Shown here: positions 20,689-30,967 of the stretch, piece after piece
Layout: every line of letters begins with the position of its first letter
Position numbering within the stretch: position 1 is the first letter of the stretch
Source: an uncultured Pelagibacteraceae bacterium
GTDB taxonomy: Bacteria; Pseudomonadota; Alphaproteobacteria; Pelagibacterales; Pelagibacteraceae
Reading direction: 5' to 3'
Length of the DNA stretch: 64,000 bases
NCBI GenBank assembly: GCA_902615445.1
Contig: CACMOQ010000006.1
Location: 1-64,000 of the forward strand
The notes under the pieces: model-generated
What the model saw: only the letters and a program-made list of their open reading frames with translations
Told to the model about the DNA's origin: nothing
Database searches by the model: none
Translations under genes and position numbers: made by a program

Positions 20689-23053
20689 ATTAAAATTTTT
20701 AATTCCGATTTTTTTTTTATATATCTCTGAAGTTAATACTTTTGCATTTGAAGACTTTAGATTCGAGAGCAAATCAATTGAGATTGAAAAGAATAACATT
20801 ATTATAGCCAAGGATGGTGTAAAAGCTACTACTTCTGATGGATTAGAAATATTTGCTGATAGATCTAAATATAATAAAAAAACTAAAATTTTAGAATTAG
20901 ACACCAATGTTAGAATTTTAGATAAAATTCAAAATTTTGAGATAAGGAGTGACAAAATTATATACAATAAATTTTTAGAAAAAATTGTATCTAGAACTAA
21001 CACAAAAATAGATATAAATAATTCACACATAATTACAGGCAAGAATATCATTTTTTTTAGATCCAAATCTCAGATTCAATCTAACGAACCTTCGATAATT
21101 AAGGATAAATTTAACAATGTGATTAAGCTCAATGGGTTCAATTATTCAATTAAAAATAAAACACTCAAAACGAATCAAATGGAATCAATCGATAAAGATT
21201 CCAATATTTATAAATCTAACAATGCAATCATAGATTTGAAAAGTCAAAAATTAGCCGCTAAAGATATTCAAATTTATTTTGCTGAGGGAGAATTAGGAAA
21301 AAATGCTAGATTGAAGGGAAGTTCATTAATGTCAGAAAACGATATATCCATTATACAAAATGGTATTTTTACTGCTTGTAAAATAAGAAATGATTGCCCG
21401 CCATGGAGTTTAAAATCTAAGGAAATAAAGCATGATAAAACAAAAAAATCAATAAATTATAAAAATTCTTGGTTGCAATTTTATGACGTTCCAATTTTTT
21501 ATTTTCCCAAATTTTTTCATCCAGATCCTACCGTTAAACGACAATCTGGTTTTTTAACTCCTTCATTATTAACTTCCTCTACTAGTGGAGGATCAATCAG
21601 TATACCTTATTATAAAGTAATTTCTGATAATAAAGATACTACTTTTACTCCAAGAATTTATTTTAATGATGATTTTTCCTTTCAAAGTGAATATAGACAG
21701 GTTGAAAAAAATACAAGTCATATATCTGACATTAGTTTAAAAAAACTAGATGTTTCTACAAAATCACATTTTTTTTCGAATACAAAACATGTTCTTGAAA
21801 ATAATTTTGATTTTTCAGAAATTGAATTAAATTTAGAAAAAACATCGAGTGATACATATCTTAAAGGTGATAATATAAAAAGTAAAACTAGAGATACCAA
21901 CAATCAAAGTTTATTAAATTCATACTTAAAATTTGATGGAACTAGTGAAGATTTAAATATATTTGTAGAGGTAGCCGCTTTTGAAGATTTAACAAAGGAA
22001 AAAGACTCAGATAAATTCCAATACATATTGCCAAATTTTACCATATCTAAGTTATTGAATAACAACTCTGATAGTAAGGGGAGATTGAATTATGAAATTT
22101 CTGGGTCAAGTCAAAAAAAAAATACTAATGTTAGTGAGTCATTTTTAATTAACGACTTGATTTATAAGTCTAATTTCTTTTTTTCAAAATTTGGGACAAT
22201 TTCAAATTATGAGCTTGAATTTAAAAATTCTTTAAAGAAAGGAGAAAACTCAAATAAGTATAAAAATGAGACTCAGTCTGAAAATTTTTCCAGTTTTATT
22301 TTTAACTCTTCTATTCCTCTAAAAAAAAATTATAAAAATTATAACGGAGATCTAAGTCCAAAAATTAATGTCAGGTATAGTCCTAATAAATCCGAAAATT
22401 TATCTGATTTAGATAGAAAGATTAATATTACTAACATTTTCTCAAAAAACAGATTAGGATTAAACGACTCCTTAGAAGGAGGTAAATCTATTACTCTTGG
22501 TTTTGATTACGATTTAGAAACTAAAGAAAATAAAGACTTTTTAGAATTTAGTTTAGGACAAATATTTAGAGACACTGAGGATAAAAGACTTCCCCTTACT
22601 TCAAAAATGCAAACCAAGTCGTCTGATATAGTTGGAAATTTTGATTTCAAACCTAATGATAAATTTAATATTAATTATGATTTCTCGTTTGATAATAATT
22701 TAGAAACAGTAAACTATACTAAAATTGAAACGCAACTAAGTGTAAATAATTTTGTTACTTCATTTGACTTTCTTGAGGAGAATGATGATATTGGTTCTGA
22801 TAGTTATTTACTTAGTGATATAAGATATAACTTTAATGAAAAAAATTCTGTTTCCTACAATACTAGAAGAAATCGAAAAACAGATTTAACAGAGTATTAT
22901 AATTTAGTCTATGAGTATAAAAATGATTGCTTGATAGCTGGTATTGAATATAATAAAGAATATTATCAAGACCGAGATTTAAAACCATCAGAACAAATAT
23001 TTTTCTCTCTGACTTTTACCCCCTTCACGACGATCTCGACACCTGGTTTCTAA
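20678..23053 (+). CDS. lptD: LPS-assembly protein LptD
   Basis: 791 aa, signal peptide, OstA-like N-domain, SWLQFYDVPIFYFPKFFHPDPTVKRQSGFLTPSL. Confidence 0.92.
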   Translation: MKNKLKFLIPIFFLYISEVNTFAFEDFRFESKSIEIEKNNIIIAKDGVKATTSDGLEIFADRSKYNKKTKILELDTNVRILDKIQNFEIRSDKIIYNKFLEKIVSRTNTKIDINNSHIITGKNIIFFRSKSQIQSNEPSIIKDKFNNVIKLNGFNYSIKNKTLKTNQMESIDKDSNIYKSNNAIIDLKSQKLAAKDIQIYFAEGELGKNARLKGSSLMSENDISIIQNGIFTACKIRNDCPPWSLKSKEIKHDKTKKSINYKNSWLQFYDVPIFYFPKFFHPDPTVKRQSGFLTPSLLTSSTSGGSISIPYYKVISDNKDTTFTPRIYFNDDFSFQSEYRQVEKNTSHISDISLKKLDVSTKSHFFSNTKHVLENNFDFSEIELNLEKTSSDTYLKGDNIKSKTRDTNNQSLLNSYLKFDGTSEDLNIFVEVAAFEDLTKEKDSDKFQYILPNFTISKLLNNNSDSKGRLNYEISGSSQKKNTNVSESFLINDLIYKSNFFFSKFGTISNYELEFKNSLKKGENSNKYKNETQSENFSSFIFNSSIPLKKNYKNYNGDLSPKINVRYSPNKSENLSDLDRKINITNIFSKNRLGLNDSLEGGKSITLGFDYDLETKENKDFLEFSLGQIFRDTEDKRLPLTSKMQTKSSDIVGNFDFKPNDKFNINYDFSFDNNLETVNYTKIETQLSVNNFVTSFDFLEENDDIGSDSYLLSDIRYNFNEKNSVSYNTRRNRKTDLTEYYNLVYEYKNDCLIAGIEYNKEYYQDRDLKPSEQIFFSLTFTPFTTISTPGF

Positions 23054-23056
23054 AAA

Positions 23057-23998
23057 ATGAAAATAATTTTTGCATATACTTTGATAATATATCTTCATTT
23101 AATTACAGCTAGTATTTCAACTGAAATTAAAATTTTATATAAAATTAACGACAGTGTGATTACCAATTATGATATTTCAGAGGAGGTTAATTATTTGGTT
23201 TCACTCAATAGAAATTTAAATCAATTAAATGATAAGCAACTTTTCTCAAATGCTGAAAAATCTTTAATTAGAGAAATAATAAAGAAAGATGAAATAGATA
23301 AATTTTATGAAATTAATTATGAGGAAGAAATTAATTCTGAAAATATTAATAGAATAGTTACAAATTTTAGAGAAAAAATAGGTTATAAATCAAATCAAGA
23401 ATTTCAAGATTTTTTGAAAGTTAAAAATATTGAAATTAATGAACTCAAGAAAAAGTTTATAATTGAACAATTTTGGAACCAACTTATTTTTGATAAGTAT
23501 AGAAATTTGGTAAAAATAGACTCAGATAAAATTCAAAGTGTTTTAGAAAAATTAATAAAAGACAAATCAGAAATTTTAACATTTAATTTATCTGAAATAG
23601 TTTTTTTTGAAAAAAATAGAGAAGCAATAAAAAACAAATCAGAAGAAATCATAGCATCAATTGAAAGTATTGGTTTTAAAGATACGGCAGTAATCTATAG
23701 TATATCAGAAAGTTCAAAATTAGGTGGAGAAATAGGCTGGGTAAACCAAAACCAAATATCAAAAAAAATTTTTCAAGATATTAAAGACTTAGATATAGGA
23801 GATTTTTCGAAGCCAATAATTACTACAGGGGGTATAATTTTTCTTAAAGTAAATGACAAAAAAAAGACTAGTACCCAGATTGATAAGGACAAAGAAATGA
23901 AAAGGCTGATTGCGTTTGAAAAAAATAGAATACTAAATGAATATTCGATAATTTATTATAAAGAAATTGAAAATAAAGCATATGTTGAAAAATTTTAA
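23057..23998 (+). CDS. surA: SurA-like periplasmic peptidyl-prolyl isomerase/chaperone
   Basis: IKILYKINDSVITNYDISEEVNYL, parvulin-like GGEIGWVNQNQISKKIFQDIKDLDIGDFSKPI; located between lptD and pdxA. Confidence 0.85.
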   Translation: MKIIFAYTLIIYLHLITASISTEIKILYKINDSVITNYDISEEVNYLVSLNRNLNQLNDKQLFSNAEKSLIREIIKKDEIDKFYEINYEEEINSENINRIVTNFREKIGYKSNQEFQDFLKVKNIEINELKKKFIIEQFWNQLIFDKYRNLVKIDSDKIQSVLEKLIKDKSEILTFNLSEIVFFEKNREAIKNKSEEIIASIESIGFKDTAVIYSISESSKLGGEIGWVNQNQISKKIFQDIKDLDIGDFSKPIITTGGIIFLKVNDKKKTSTQIDKDKEMKRLIAFEKNRILNEYSIIYYKEIENKAYVEKF

Positions 23999-24929
23999 AC
24001 CTATAGTGATTGTTGCTGGAGACCCAAAAAGTGTTTTCTTAGAATTATATTTCAAATCTTTAAAAAAAAAAAAGTTCAAAAATCCTCTAATTTTAATCAT
24101 TAATGAAAGAATATTATTAGAGCAAATGAAAGATCTTAAATATGATTTCAAACTTAATAAATTAGATTTAAATCGATTAAATTTTAAAAACTTAAATAAT
24201 AAAAAAATAAATGTAATTAATGTCCCTTTTCATAAAAAATTTATCTCGGAGTATATCTATGAATCATTCGAAATAGCTTTGGCCTTAATAAAAAAAAATA
24301 ATAAAATTAATTTAATTAATGGTCCAATTAATAAAAAAAAAATTTTAAAACGTCGCTATTTAGGTATTACTGAGTACTTAGACTTCAAGACCAAAAGTAA
24401 AGGCAATACAGTAATGCTAATTTATAACAAAAATTTGGCTGTTAGCCCTCTTACAACACATCTGCCGTTAAAAAAAGTTCATAAATATATTAATAAACAG
24501 AAAATTATAAATCATGTAAAACAAATATCTAGTTTTTATAAGAAAAAATTTAATGTGGTGCCTAAAATTGGTATAACCGGCTTAAATCCACATTGTGAAA
24601 GTAATTTTTACAAAAGCGAGGAGGAAAGAATTATTGCACCAACTATTGAGTATTTATCAAAAAAAAAATTTAAAGTTTCGGGCCCCTACGCTGCAGATAC
24701 AATTTTTTTAAAGGACAAAATGAAAAAATTTGATGTTATATTAGGTATGTACCATGACCAAGTTTTAACTCCTATTAAATCAATATTTGGTTTTAATGCT
24801 ATTAATATCACTTTAGGACTTCCATTTATAAGAGTTTCTCCGGATCATGGACCAAATTTGGAAATGTTTTTGAAAAATAAATCTAACCCTGAAAGCCTAA
24901 TTCAGGCAATTAAATTTCTAGATAAATAA
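23967..24929 (+). CDS. pdxA: 4-hydroxythreonine-4-phosphate dehydrogenase (start possibly at a downstream Met, MLKNFKPIVIVAGDP)
   Basis: IVIVAGDPKSVFLEL, GITGLNPHCESN, GMYHDQVLTPIKSIFGFNAINITLGLPFIRVSPDHG. Confidence 0.93.
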   Translation: MKIKHMLKNFKPIVIVAGDPKSVFLELYFKSLKKKKFKNPLILIINERILLEQMKDLKYDFKLNKLDLNRLNFKNLNNKKINVINVPFHKKFISEYIYESFEIALALIKKNNKINLINGPINKKKILKRRYLGITEYLDFKTKSKGNTVMLIYNKNLAVSPLTTHLPLKKVHKYINKQKIINHVKQISSFYKKKFNVVPKIGITGLNPHCESNFYKSEEERIIAPTIEYLSKKKFKVSGPYAADTIFLKDKMKKFDVILGMYHDQVLTPIKSIFGFNAINITLGLPFIRVSPDHGPNLEMFLKNKSNPESLIQAIKFLDK

Positions 24930-25718
24930 GTGTTAATTAAACCAAAAAAAAGTTTGGGGCAAAATTTTTTAATTGATAAAAATATTATAGAAAAAATAGT
25001 ATCTATTTCAAAGATTTCAAATAAGGATGTCTTAGAGATAGGTCCTGGCACTGGAAATTTAACAGAATATATTTTGAGAGAGAAACCCAGTAAAATAATA
25101 TTAATTGAAAAGGATAAAATTTTATATGATCAACTTCAATTAAAATTTCAAAATAACATTGAAATAAGAAACGAAGACATTCTTAAAGTAAATGAAAAAA
25201 ATATTTCTAAAAAAAAATTGATAGTCTTTGGCAATTTGCCTTATAATATTTCAACAAAAATAGTTTGTAATTGGGTATTAAAATTAGAGAAAAATTTTTG
25301 GTTTTCAGAGTTAATATTAATGTTTCAGAAAGAAGTTGCTGATAGAGTTATTTCTAAGATTAATGACACAAATTATGGAAGACTATCAATTTTTCTTAAT
25401 TGGAAAATGAATATTAGAAAAGTTTTCGATATTAGTCCAAATTGTTTTTATCCAAAACCAAAAGTTCATAGTACATTAGTTCATTTTTTTCCTAAAAAGG
25501 ATTATTTTAAAATCAAAGAAAGTAAAAATTTGGAAAAAATAACAAGAATATTTTTTAACCAAAAAAGAAAAAAAATTAAAAATCCATTAAAACAATTATT
25601 TGTAAATTATAAAGACATATCAGAAAATTTAAAGCTTGATTTAAACTTGAGACCACAAAATCTATCATTAGAAACATATTGTAAAATTGTGAGAGAATAT
25701 GAAAAGTTAAGAAGTTAA
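24930..25718 (+). CDS. rsmA: 16S rRNA dimethyladenosine transferase
   Basis: [52 protein letters not shown] start. Confidence 0.95.
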   Translation: MLIKPKKSLGQNFLIDKNIIEKIVSISKISNKDVLEIGPGTGNLTEYILREKPSKIILIEKDKILYDQLQLKFQNNIEIRNEDILKVNEKNISKKKLIVFGNLPYNISTKIVCNWVLKLEKNFWFSELILMFQKEVADRVISKINDTNYGRLSIFLNWKMNIRKVFDISPNCFYPKPKVHSTLVHFFPKKDYFKIKESKNLEKITRIFFNQKRKKIKNPLKQLFVNYKDISENLKLDLNLRPQNLSLETYCKIVREYEKLRS

Positions 25719-26339
25719 CTTTTCAATATGCTTTCTAATATACTCTTTATCATAATCTTTAGGTCCATTATTTATTTCAGCATCAATTAAACTTGCAATT
25801 TTATTATAACAATTTTCTAAATTATCGTTGATAATAACATAATCATAATTAATCCAATGAAGTACATCTCTGCTAAATTCTTTCATTCTATTTTCAGCAA
25901 TTAGTTTATCCTTCATGTCTCTATTGGACAATCTCTCAAAAAGTATTTTTTTACTAGGGGGTAATAAGAAAAATGTTATCAATTTGTAGTCTAATTTTTT
26001 ATTTCTTATTTGATCTGCACCTTGCCAATCAATATCAAAAATTACATTTTTACCTTTTTGAAGGTTGCTAATTACGGGAGATCTGCTTGTACCATAAAGA
26101 TGGTTAAAAACTTTTGCATATTCCAAAAACTCTTCATTTTGAATTAGTCTACTAAACTCGATATCATCGACAAAAAAATAATCTTTATTTTGTTCTTCGC
26201 TCTCTCTAGGTTTTCTAGTTGTATGAGAAATGGAAATTTTAAAATTTTTTCTTTTGGATAAAAGTTTTACAAGGGTTGTTTTACCTGCGCCTGATGGAGA
26301 TGATAAAATCACCATTATCCCATCATTTTTTAATGGCAT
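25707..26339 (-). CDS. gmk: Guanylate kinase
   Basis: [44 protein letters not shown]. Confidence 0.95.
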   Translation of the reverse strand: MPLKNDGIMVILSSPSGAGKTTLVKLLSKRKNFKISISHTTRKPRESEEQNKDYFFVDDIEFSRLIQNEEFLEYAKVFNHLYGTSRSPVISNLQKGKNVIFDIDWQGADQIRNKKLDYKLITFFLLPPSKKILFERLSNRDMKDKLIAENRMKEFSRDVLHWINYDYVIINDNLENCYNKIASLIDAEINNGPKDYDKEYIRKHIEKLTS

Positions 26340-26348
26340 TAAATTTTT

Positions 26349-26588
26349 TTAATTTCTTTTGCCTTCAATAAATTTAACAGCATCACCAACTGTTAATATT
26401 TTTTCGGCCTCGCTATCAGAAATTTCTGAACCAAATTCTTCCTCAAAAGCCATTACTAATTCAACTGTATCTAAGCTATCTGCACCTAGATCATCAATAA
26501 AACTAGAGTCATCTGTAACCTTTGCTTCATCTATTCCTAAATGATCAGCAACTATTTTTTTTACTTTACTTGAAATATCGTCAGACAT
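26349..26588 (-). CDS. acpP: Acyl carrier protein
   Basis: [24 protein letters not shown] phosphopantetheine motif. Confidence 0.97.
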   Translation of the reverse strand: MSDDISSKVKKIVADHLGIDEAKVTDDSSFIDDLGADSLDTVELVMAFEEEFGSEISDSEAEKILTVGDAVKFIEGKRN

Positions 26589-26637
26589 ATTAATCCTTTG
26601 TAGTTATATTTTGTTCATAGATGAAATTGTTTTTTTG

Positions 26638-27375
26638 TCAACCTAAATACAGACCACCGTTAACATGAATTGTCTCGCCATTTATGTAGTCTGATTTAGA
26701 TGAAGCTAAAAAAATTACAGCATTTGCAATATCTTCTGCTTTTCCCAATCTACCAGAAGGTATTTTTGATATAATTGATTCTTTAAATTTTTCGTCAATT
26801 TTTTCAGTCATGGCAGTCTCAATAAATCCTGGGGAAATGCAATTAACATTAATATTTTTTTTTGAGTATTCAATTGATAAACTTTTAGACATCGCAACGA
26901 TGCCTGCTTTTGAGGCAGTGTAATTTACTTGTCCTAAATTTCCAGTATGACCAACTACTGAGGTGATATTTATAATTTTTCCAGATTTATTTTTTAACAT
27001 TTTTTTGATTGCAAATTTACTCATTAAAAATGTTGATGTAAGATTCAAATCAATAACTTTATTCCATTCCATTAAATTCATTCTAATCGCCAAATTATCT
27101 TTAGTAATACCTGCATTATTAACTAGACAATTTAAATTGTTACCTAATAATTCATTTGCATCATCAATAAAACCCTCAATTTTATCGTGTTTAGAAATAT
27201 CGAAAGGCAATGTTTTTATTTTACTAAATTTACTTTTTAACTGATCCAATTTTTCTGTTCTTGTACCAGTTGCTAAAATATTTGCACCAGCCTCATAAAG
27301 ACACTCAACAATTGAACTACCTATACCTCCAGAGGCTCCCGTAACTATAATATTTTGATCTTTTAAACTTATCAT
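26638..27375 (-). CDS. fabG: 3-oxoacyl-ACP reductase
   Basis: VTGASGGIGSSIV, NNAGITKDNLAIRM, VNYTASKAGIVAMSKSL; in fab cluster. Confidence 0.95.
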   Translation of the reverse strand: MISLKDQNIIVTGASGGIGSSIVECLYEAGANILATGTRTEKLDQLKSKFSKIKTLPFDISKHDKIEGFIDDANELLGNNLNCLVNNAGITKDNLAIRMNLMEWNKVIDLNLTSTFLMSKFAIKKMLKNKSGKIINITSVVGHTGNLGQVNYTASKAGIVAMSKSLSIEYSKKNINVNCISPGFIETAMTEKIDEKFKESIISKIPSGRLGKAEDIANAVIFLASSKSDYINGETIHVNGGLYLG

Positions 27376-28301
27376 GAAATATCTAAATTTTTAATATCTT
27401 CTTCACTATTAATTGATTTAACATTTACTTTCCTATCAATTCTTTTTATTAATCCTGACAAAACTTTACCTGGCCCAATTTCAATAAAATTTTTAACTCC
27501 ATTGTTTATCATATTAACTACACTTTCTCTCCATCTAACCCTGTTTTCAATTTGTCTAATTAATAAATCTTTTATAACAGAAATATCTTTTACTGTATCA
27601 GCTGTTACATTAGACATCAAAATATTATGACCTTCGTCAAACTCAATTTTGTTTATTTCATCTCTCATAATTCTTGTGGCATTGCCCATTAATTCACAAT
27701 GAAATGGAGCACTTACTGGAAGTTTAATATTCCTTATATTCATAGATTTTAAAATTCCTGTTAAAATATCTAAATCTTTTAACTTTCCACTAACTACTAT
27801 TTGACCCTCAGAATTATCATTTGCAATTTGGAAATTACAATATTCTTTGTTCTCAGATATTATATCCTCAATTTTTTTAATATTAGTTCCTAAAATTGCA
27901 ATCATTCCTCCAATACCTCTTGGTACTGCGTTCTGCATTGCATCTCCTCTTGCTTTTAAAATTTTCAAAGTATCAGAGAATTTTATATATCCAGCACAAG
28001 ATAATGCTGAATATTCTCCCAAAGAATGTCCAGCAAAAAAATTAGCTTTATTTAAGTTAATATCAAACTCTTTTTTTATAACATTAAAGATTGAATAACT
28101 TATCAAAAAAATTGCTGGTTGTGTATTAAAAGTTAAATCTAAATCAGATTTTGGGCCTTCCAATATTAGTTTAGATAATGGAAAGTTTAAAGTTTCGTCT
28201 GCTTCTTTAAAATAATTTTTAACCAAATTATATTTTTCATAAAAGGTTTTTCCCATTCCCACTTCTTGTGAGCCCTGTCCTGGAAAAACTACTGAAAACA
28301 T
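27372..28301 (-). CDS. fabD: Malonyl-CoA:ACP S-acyltransferase
   Basis: VFPGQGSQEVGMGK, AGHSLGEYSALSCAG, LPVSAPFHCELM. Confidence 0.95.
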   Translation of the reverse strand: MFSVVFPGQGSQEVGMGKTFYEKYNLVKNYFKEADETLNFPLSKLILEGPKSDLDLTFNTQPAIFLISYSIFNVIKKEFDINLNKANFFAGHSLGEYSALSCAGYIKFSDTLKILKARGDAMQNAVPRGIGGMIAILGTNIKKIEDIISENKEYCNFQIANDNSEGQIVVSGKLKDLDILTGILKSMNIRNIKLPVSAPFHCELMGNATRIMRDEINKIEFDEGHNILMSNVTADTVKDISVIKDLLIRQIENRVRWRESVVNMINNGVKNFIEIGPGKVLSGLIKRIDRKVNVKSINSEEDIKNLDIS

Positions 28302-28325
28302 TTAAAATTCTTTATTTTTAAGTTA

Positions 28326-28354
28326 TTTAGCTATTGTAATTAAATTATTATAAT
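28326..28354 (+). promoter_or_regulatory. Candidate promoter for rpsF-rpsR-rplI
   Basis: TTTAGC (28326-28331), 17 nt spacer, perfect TATAAT (28349-28354) upstream of rpsF in the divergent fabD/rpsF gap. Confidence 0.45.
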
Positions 28355-28385
28355 AGTATATCCACTTTTTTTATAAAAAATAAAC

Positions 28386-28736
28386 ATGAATTTATACGAA
28401 CATACAATCATAGCTAGACAAGATACATCGCCAAACGAAATCAAACTATTAACAGAAAAATACTCAAAAATAGTCGAAAAAAATAAAGGTGAAATAATTA
28501 AAACTGAAAATTGGGGCTTAATTAATTTATCATATTTAATAAAAAAAAATAAAAAAGGAAGCTACATACACTTTAAAATTAAAGGTGATGGTAAAATGAT
28601 AGATGAATTAGAAAAAAACGAGTCTATTGATAAAAAATTATTAAGATACTTAACAGTTAAAGTAAAAAAATTTGATTTAGATGCTAATTATTTTAGTTCA
28701 AAAAAAGAAGATATTGAGAAAAAAAAAGATAATTAA
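28386..28736 (+). CDS. rpsF: 30S ribosomal protein S6
   Basis: [26 protein letters not shown]..., [24 protein letters not shown]6-S18-L9 order. Confidence 0.94.
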   Translation: MNLYEHTIIARQDTSPNEIKLLTEKYSKIVEKNKGEIIKTENWGLINLSYLIKKNKKGSYIHFKIKGDGKMIDELEKNESIDKKLLRYLTVKVKKFDLDANYFSSKKEDIEKKKDN

Positions 28737-28744
28737 AATCAACT

Positions 28745-29023
28745 ATGCCTAAAAGACAAAAACAAAGTAATAATAAAAAAGGTAAGCAAAGTAATTTTGC
28801 TAAACTAAGTATTTTTCAACCAAATAAATATAAATTTAAAAAAGCATGTCCACTTTCAATTAAAGGTGCGCCAGAAATAAATTACAAAAATATAAAATTA
28901 TTAAAAAAATATATTTCTGAAAATGGAAAAATTTTACCTTCAAGAATAACAAATGTATGCCAAAAAAAACAAAGAGAGTTATCTTTGTCAATTAAAAGAG
29001 CAAGAAATCTTGCGCTGCTATAA
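28745..29023 (+). CDS. rpsR: 30S ribosomal protein S18
   Basis: [47 protein letters not shown]. Confidence 0.95.
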   Translation: MPKRQKQSNNKKGKQSNFAKLSIFQPNKYKFKKACPLSIKGAPEINYKNIKLLKKYISENGKILPSRITNVCQKKQRELSLSIKRARNLALL

Positions 29024-29481
29024 TGAAAGTAATTTTACTAGAAAATATTAAAAGAATTGGTTCTATTGGTGAAGTCATTAATGTTAAAAGAGGATTTGCT
29101 AGGAATTATTTAATAGCTAACAAAAAAGCTCTCTACGCTTCAAAACAAAATATTTCTGAAGTTAAAAAAATCAAGACAGAACTTTCGAAAAAAGATAACG
29201 AAAAAAAACAAATCGCAAAATCTGTTTTTGAAAAAATTAATAAGAAACAATACACAGTAAAAAAGTTAAGTACTGAAAATAATGAGCTTTATGGTTCAGT
29301 TAAGCCTACAGAAATCTCTAAATTAATTTTTAAAGAAGATAAAATTGAAATAAAGCCATCAATGATACAGCCAATCACTGAGATTAAGTCTTTGGGTAAA
29401 TTTAAAGTAAAAATATATTTACACTCAGAAGTTGATGCTGACATTATGATAAATGTTGAATCATCTGAGGCTATTCAATAA
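29023..29481 (+). CDS. rplI: 50S ribosomal protein L9
   Basis: [40 protein letters not shown]. Confidence 0.95.
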   Translation: MKVILLENIKRIGSIGEVINVKRGFARNYLIANKKALYASKQNISEVKKIKTELSKKDNEKKQIAKSVFEKINKKQYTVKKLSTENNELYGSVKPTEISKLIFKEDKIEIKPSMIQPITEIKSLGKFKVKIYLHSEVDADIMINVESSEAIQ

Positions 29482-29533
29482 TTATACAATTTTCTCCCCA
29501 AGTTATTTTGTTAATTTATTATAAATCAAAACC

Positions 29534-30967
29534 TTGATATGTTTATTAATGGACAGAAATCTTAGTATTGTAAAAGATAATATCAAAGAACTTCCAAATA
29601 ATATTGAAGCTGAACAAGCTGTAATTGGCTCTATATTAGTTTCTAATGAACTTTTTGATGAAATAAATACAATCATATCAAGTGTAAATTTTTATGATCC
29701 AATGCATCAAAAAATTTTCAATTCTATTGAAAATTTAATTTATAAGGGAACATTAGCTAATCCTATTACTTTAAAGAACTATTTTGAAAATGAAAAAGAT
29801 GATTTAAACATTCCAGAATATTTAATTAAAATTACAAAATTTTCTACATCAACCAGACAAGCCATTGAATATTCTAAAATCATATATGATATGTTTGTCA
29901 GAAGAGAATTAATCAAAATTTCTGAGCAAACTATCGACACAGCTAAACAAAATCATTTGGATACCAATGGTCAAAATATAATAGAAAATTCTGAAAAATT
30001 ATTATTTGATCTTGCTGAAAACGGATCATTCAACTCATCACTAGTTAAATTTGATGAGGCTATGAAACAAACTATCGAAATGGCATCTGCCGCTTATAAA
30101 AATGAAGAGGGTATTGTTGGAGTTCCAACAGGATTAAGAGATTTAGACGATAGACTTGGAGGTTTACATCAATCAGATTTAATTATTATAGCTGGACGTC
30201 CTTCAATGGGAAAGACCGCACTCGCTACAAATATTGCTTTTAATGCAGCACAAAAATTATTAGAAAATGGAAAAAAATCTTCTATTGCTTTTTTTTCATT
30301 AGAAATGTCATCGGAACAATTATCTACTAGAATATTAGCAGAACAATCAAGAATCAAATCAAATGATATAAGGAGAGGGAGAATTTCAAATGATCAATTT
30401 GATAAATTTATAGAAACTTCAAAGAATATTTCTGAGCTACCATTATATATAGATGAAACCCCTGCAATTAATATCGCTGCAATGAGTAATAGGGCAAGAC
30501 GAATTAAAAGATTATTTGGACTAGATATGATTGTTGTAGATTACATTCAGTTAATGAAAGGAACTTTTAACAATAAAGATGGAAGAGTCCAAGAAATTTC
30601 AGAAATAACTCAGGGATTAAAGGCAATAGCAAAAGAGTTATCTGTGCCAGTTTTAGCGCTTTCACAATTATCAAGAGCAGTAGAACAAAGAGACGATAAA
30701 AAACCTCAATTATCAGATTTAAGAGAGTCTGGCTCAATTGAACAAGATGCAGATGTTGTAATGTTTGTTTATAGAGAGGCTTACTACCTTGAGCGAAAAG
30801 AGCCTAGACCTGCAACAGTAGAACATGCTGAATGGCAGGCTAAAATGAATGAGGTATCAAACCTAGCCGAAATAATAATAAGCAAACAGAGACACGGTCC
30901 TACTGGGAATATAATGTTAGAATTTGAGGCAATGTTTACTAAATTTAAGGATACTCAAATTAGTTAA
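29534..30967 (+). CDS. dnaB: Replicative DNA helicase (start probably the internal MDRNLS)
   Basis: NIEAEQAVIGSILVSNELFDEI, IIAGRPSMGKTALATNIAFNAA, DLRESGSIEQDADVVMFVYRE. Confidence 0.96.
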   Translation: MICLLMDRNLSIVKDNIKELPNNIEAEQAVIGSILVSNELFDEINTIISSVNFYDPMHQKIFNSIENLIYKGTLANPITLKNYFENEKDDLNIPEYLIKITKFSTSTRQAIEYSKIIYDMFVRRELIKISEQTIDTAKQNHLDTNGQNIIENSEKLLFDLAENGSFNSSLVKFDEAMKQTIEMASAAYKNEEGIVGVPTGLRDLDDRLGGLHQSDLIIIAGRPSMGKTALATNIAFNAAQKLLENGKKSSIAFFSLEMSSEQLSTRILAEQSRIKSNDIRRGRISNDQFDKFIETSKNISELPLYIDETPAINIAAMSNRARRIKRLFGLDMIVVDYIQLMKGTFNNKDGRVQEISEITQGLKAIAKELSVPVLALSQLSRAVEQRDDKKPQLSDLRESGSIEQDADVVMFVYREAYYLERKEPRPATVEHAEWQAKMNEVSNLAEIIISKQRHGPTGNIMLEFEAMFTKFKDTQIS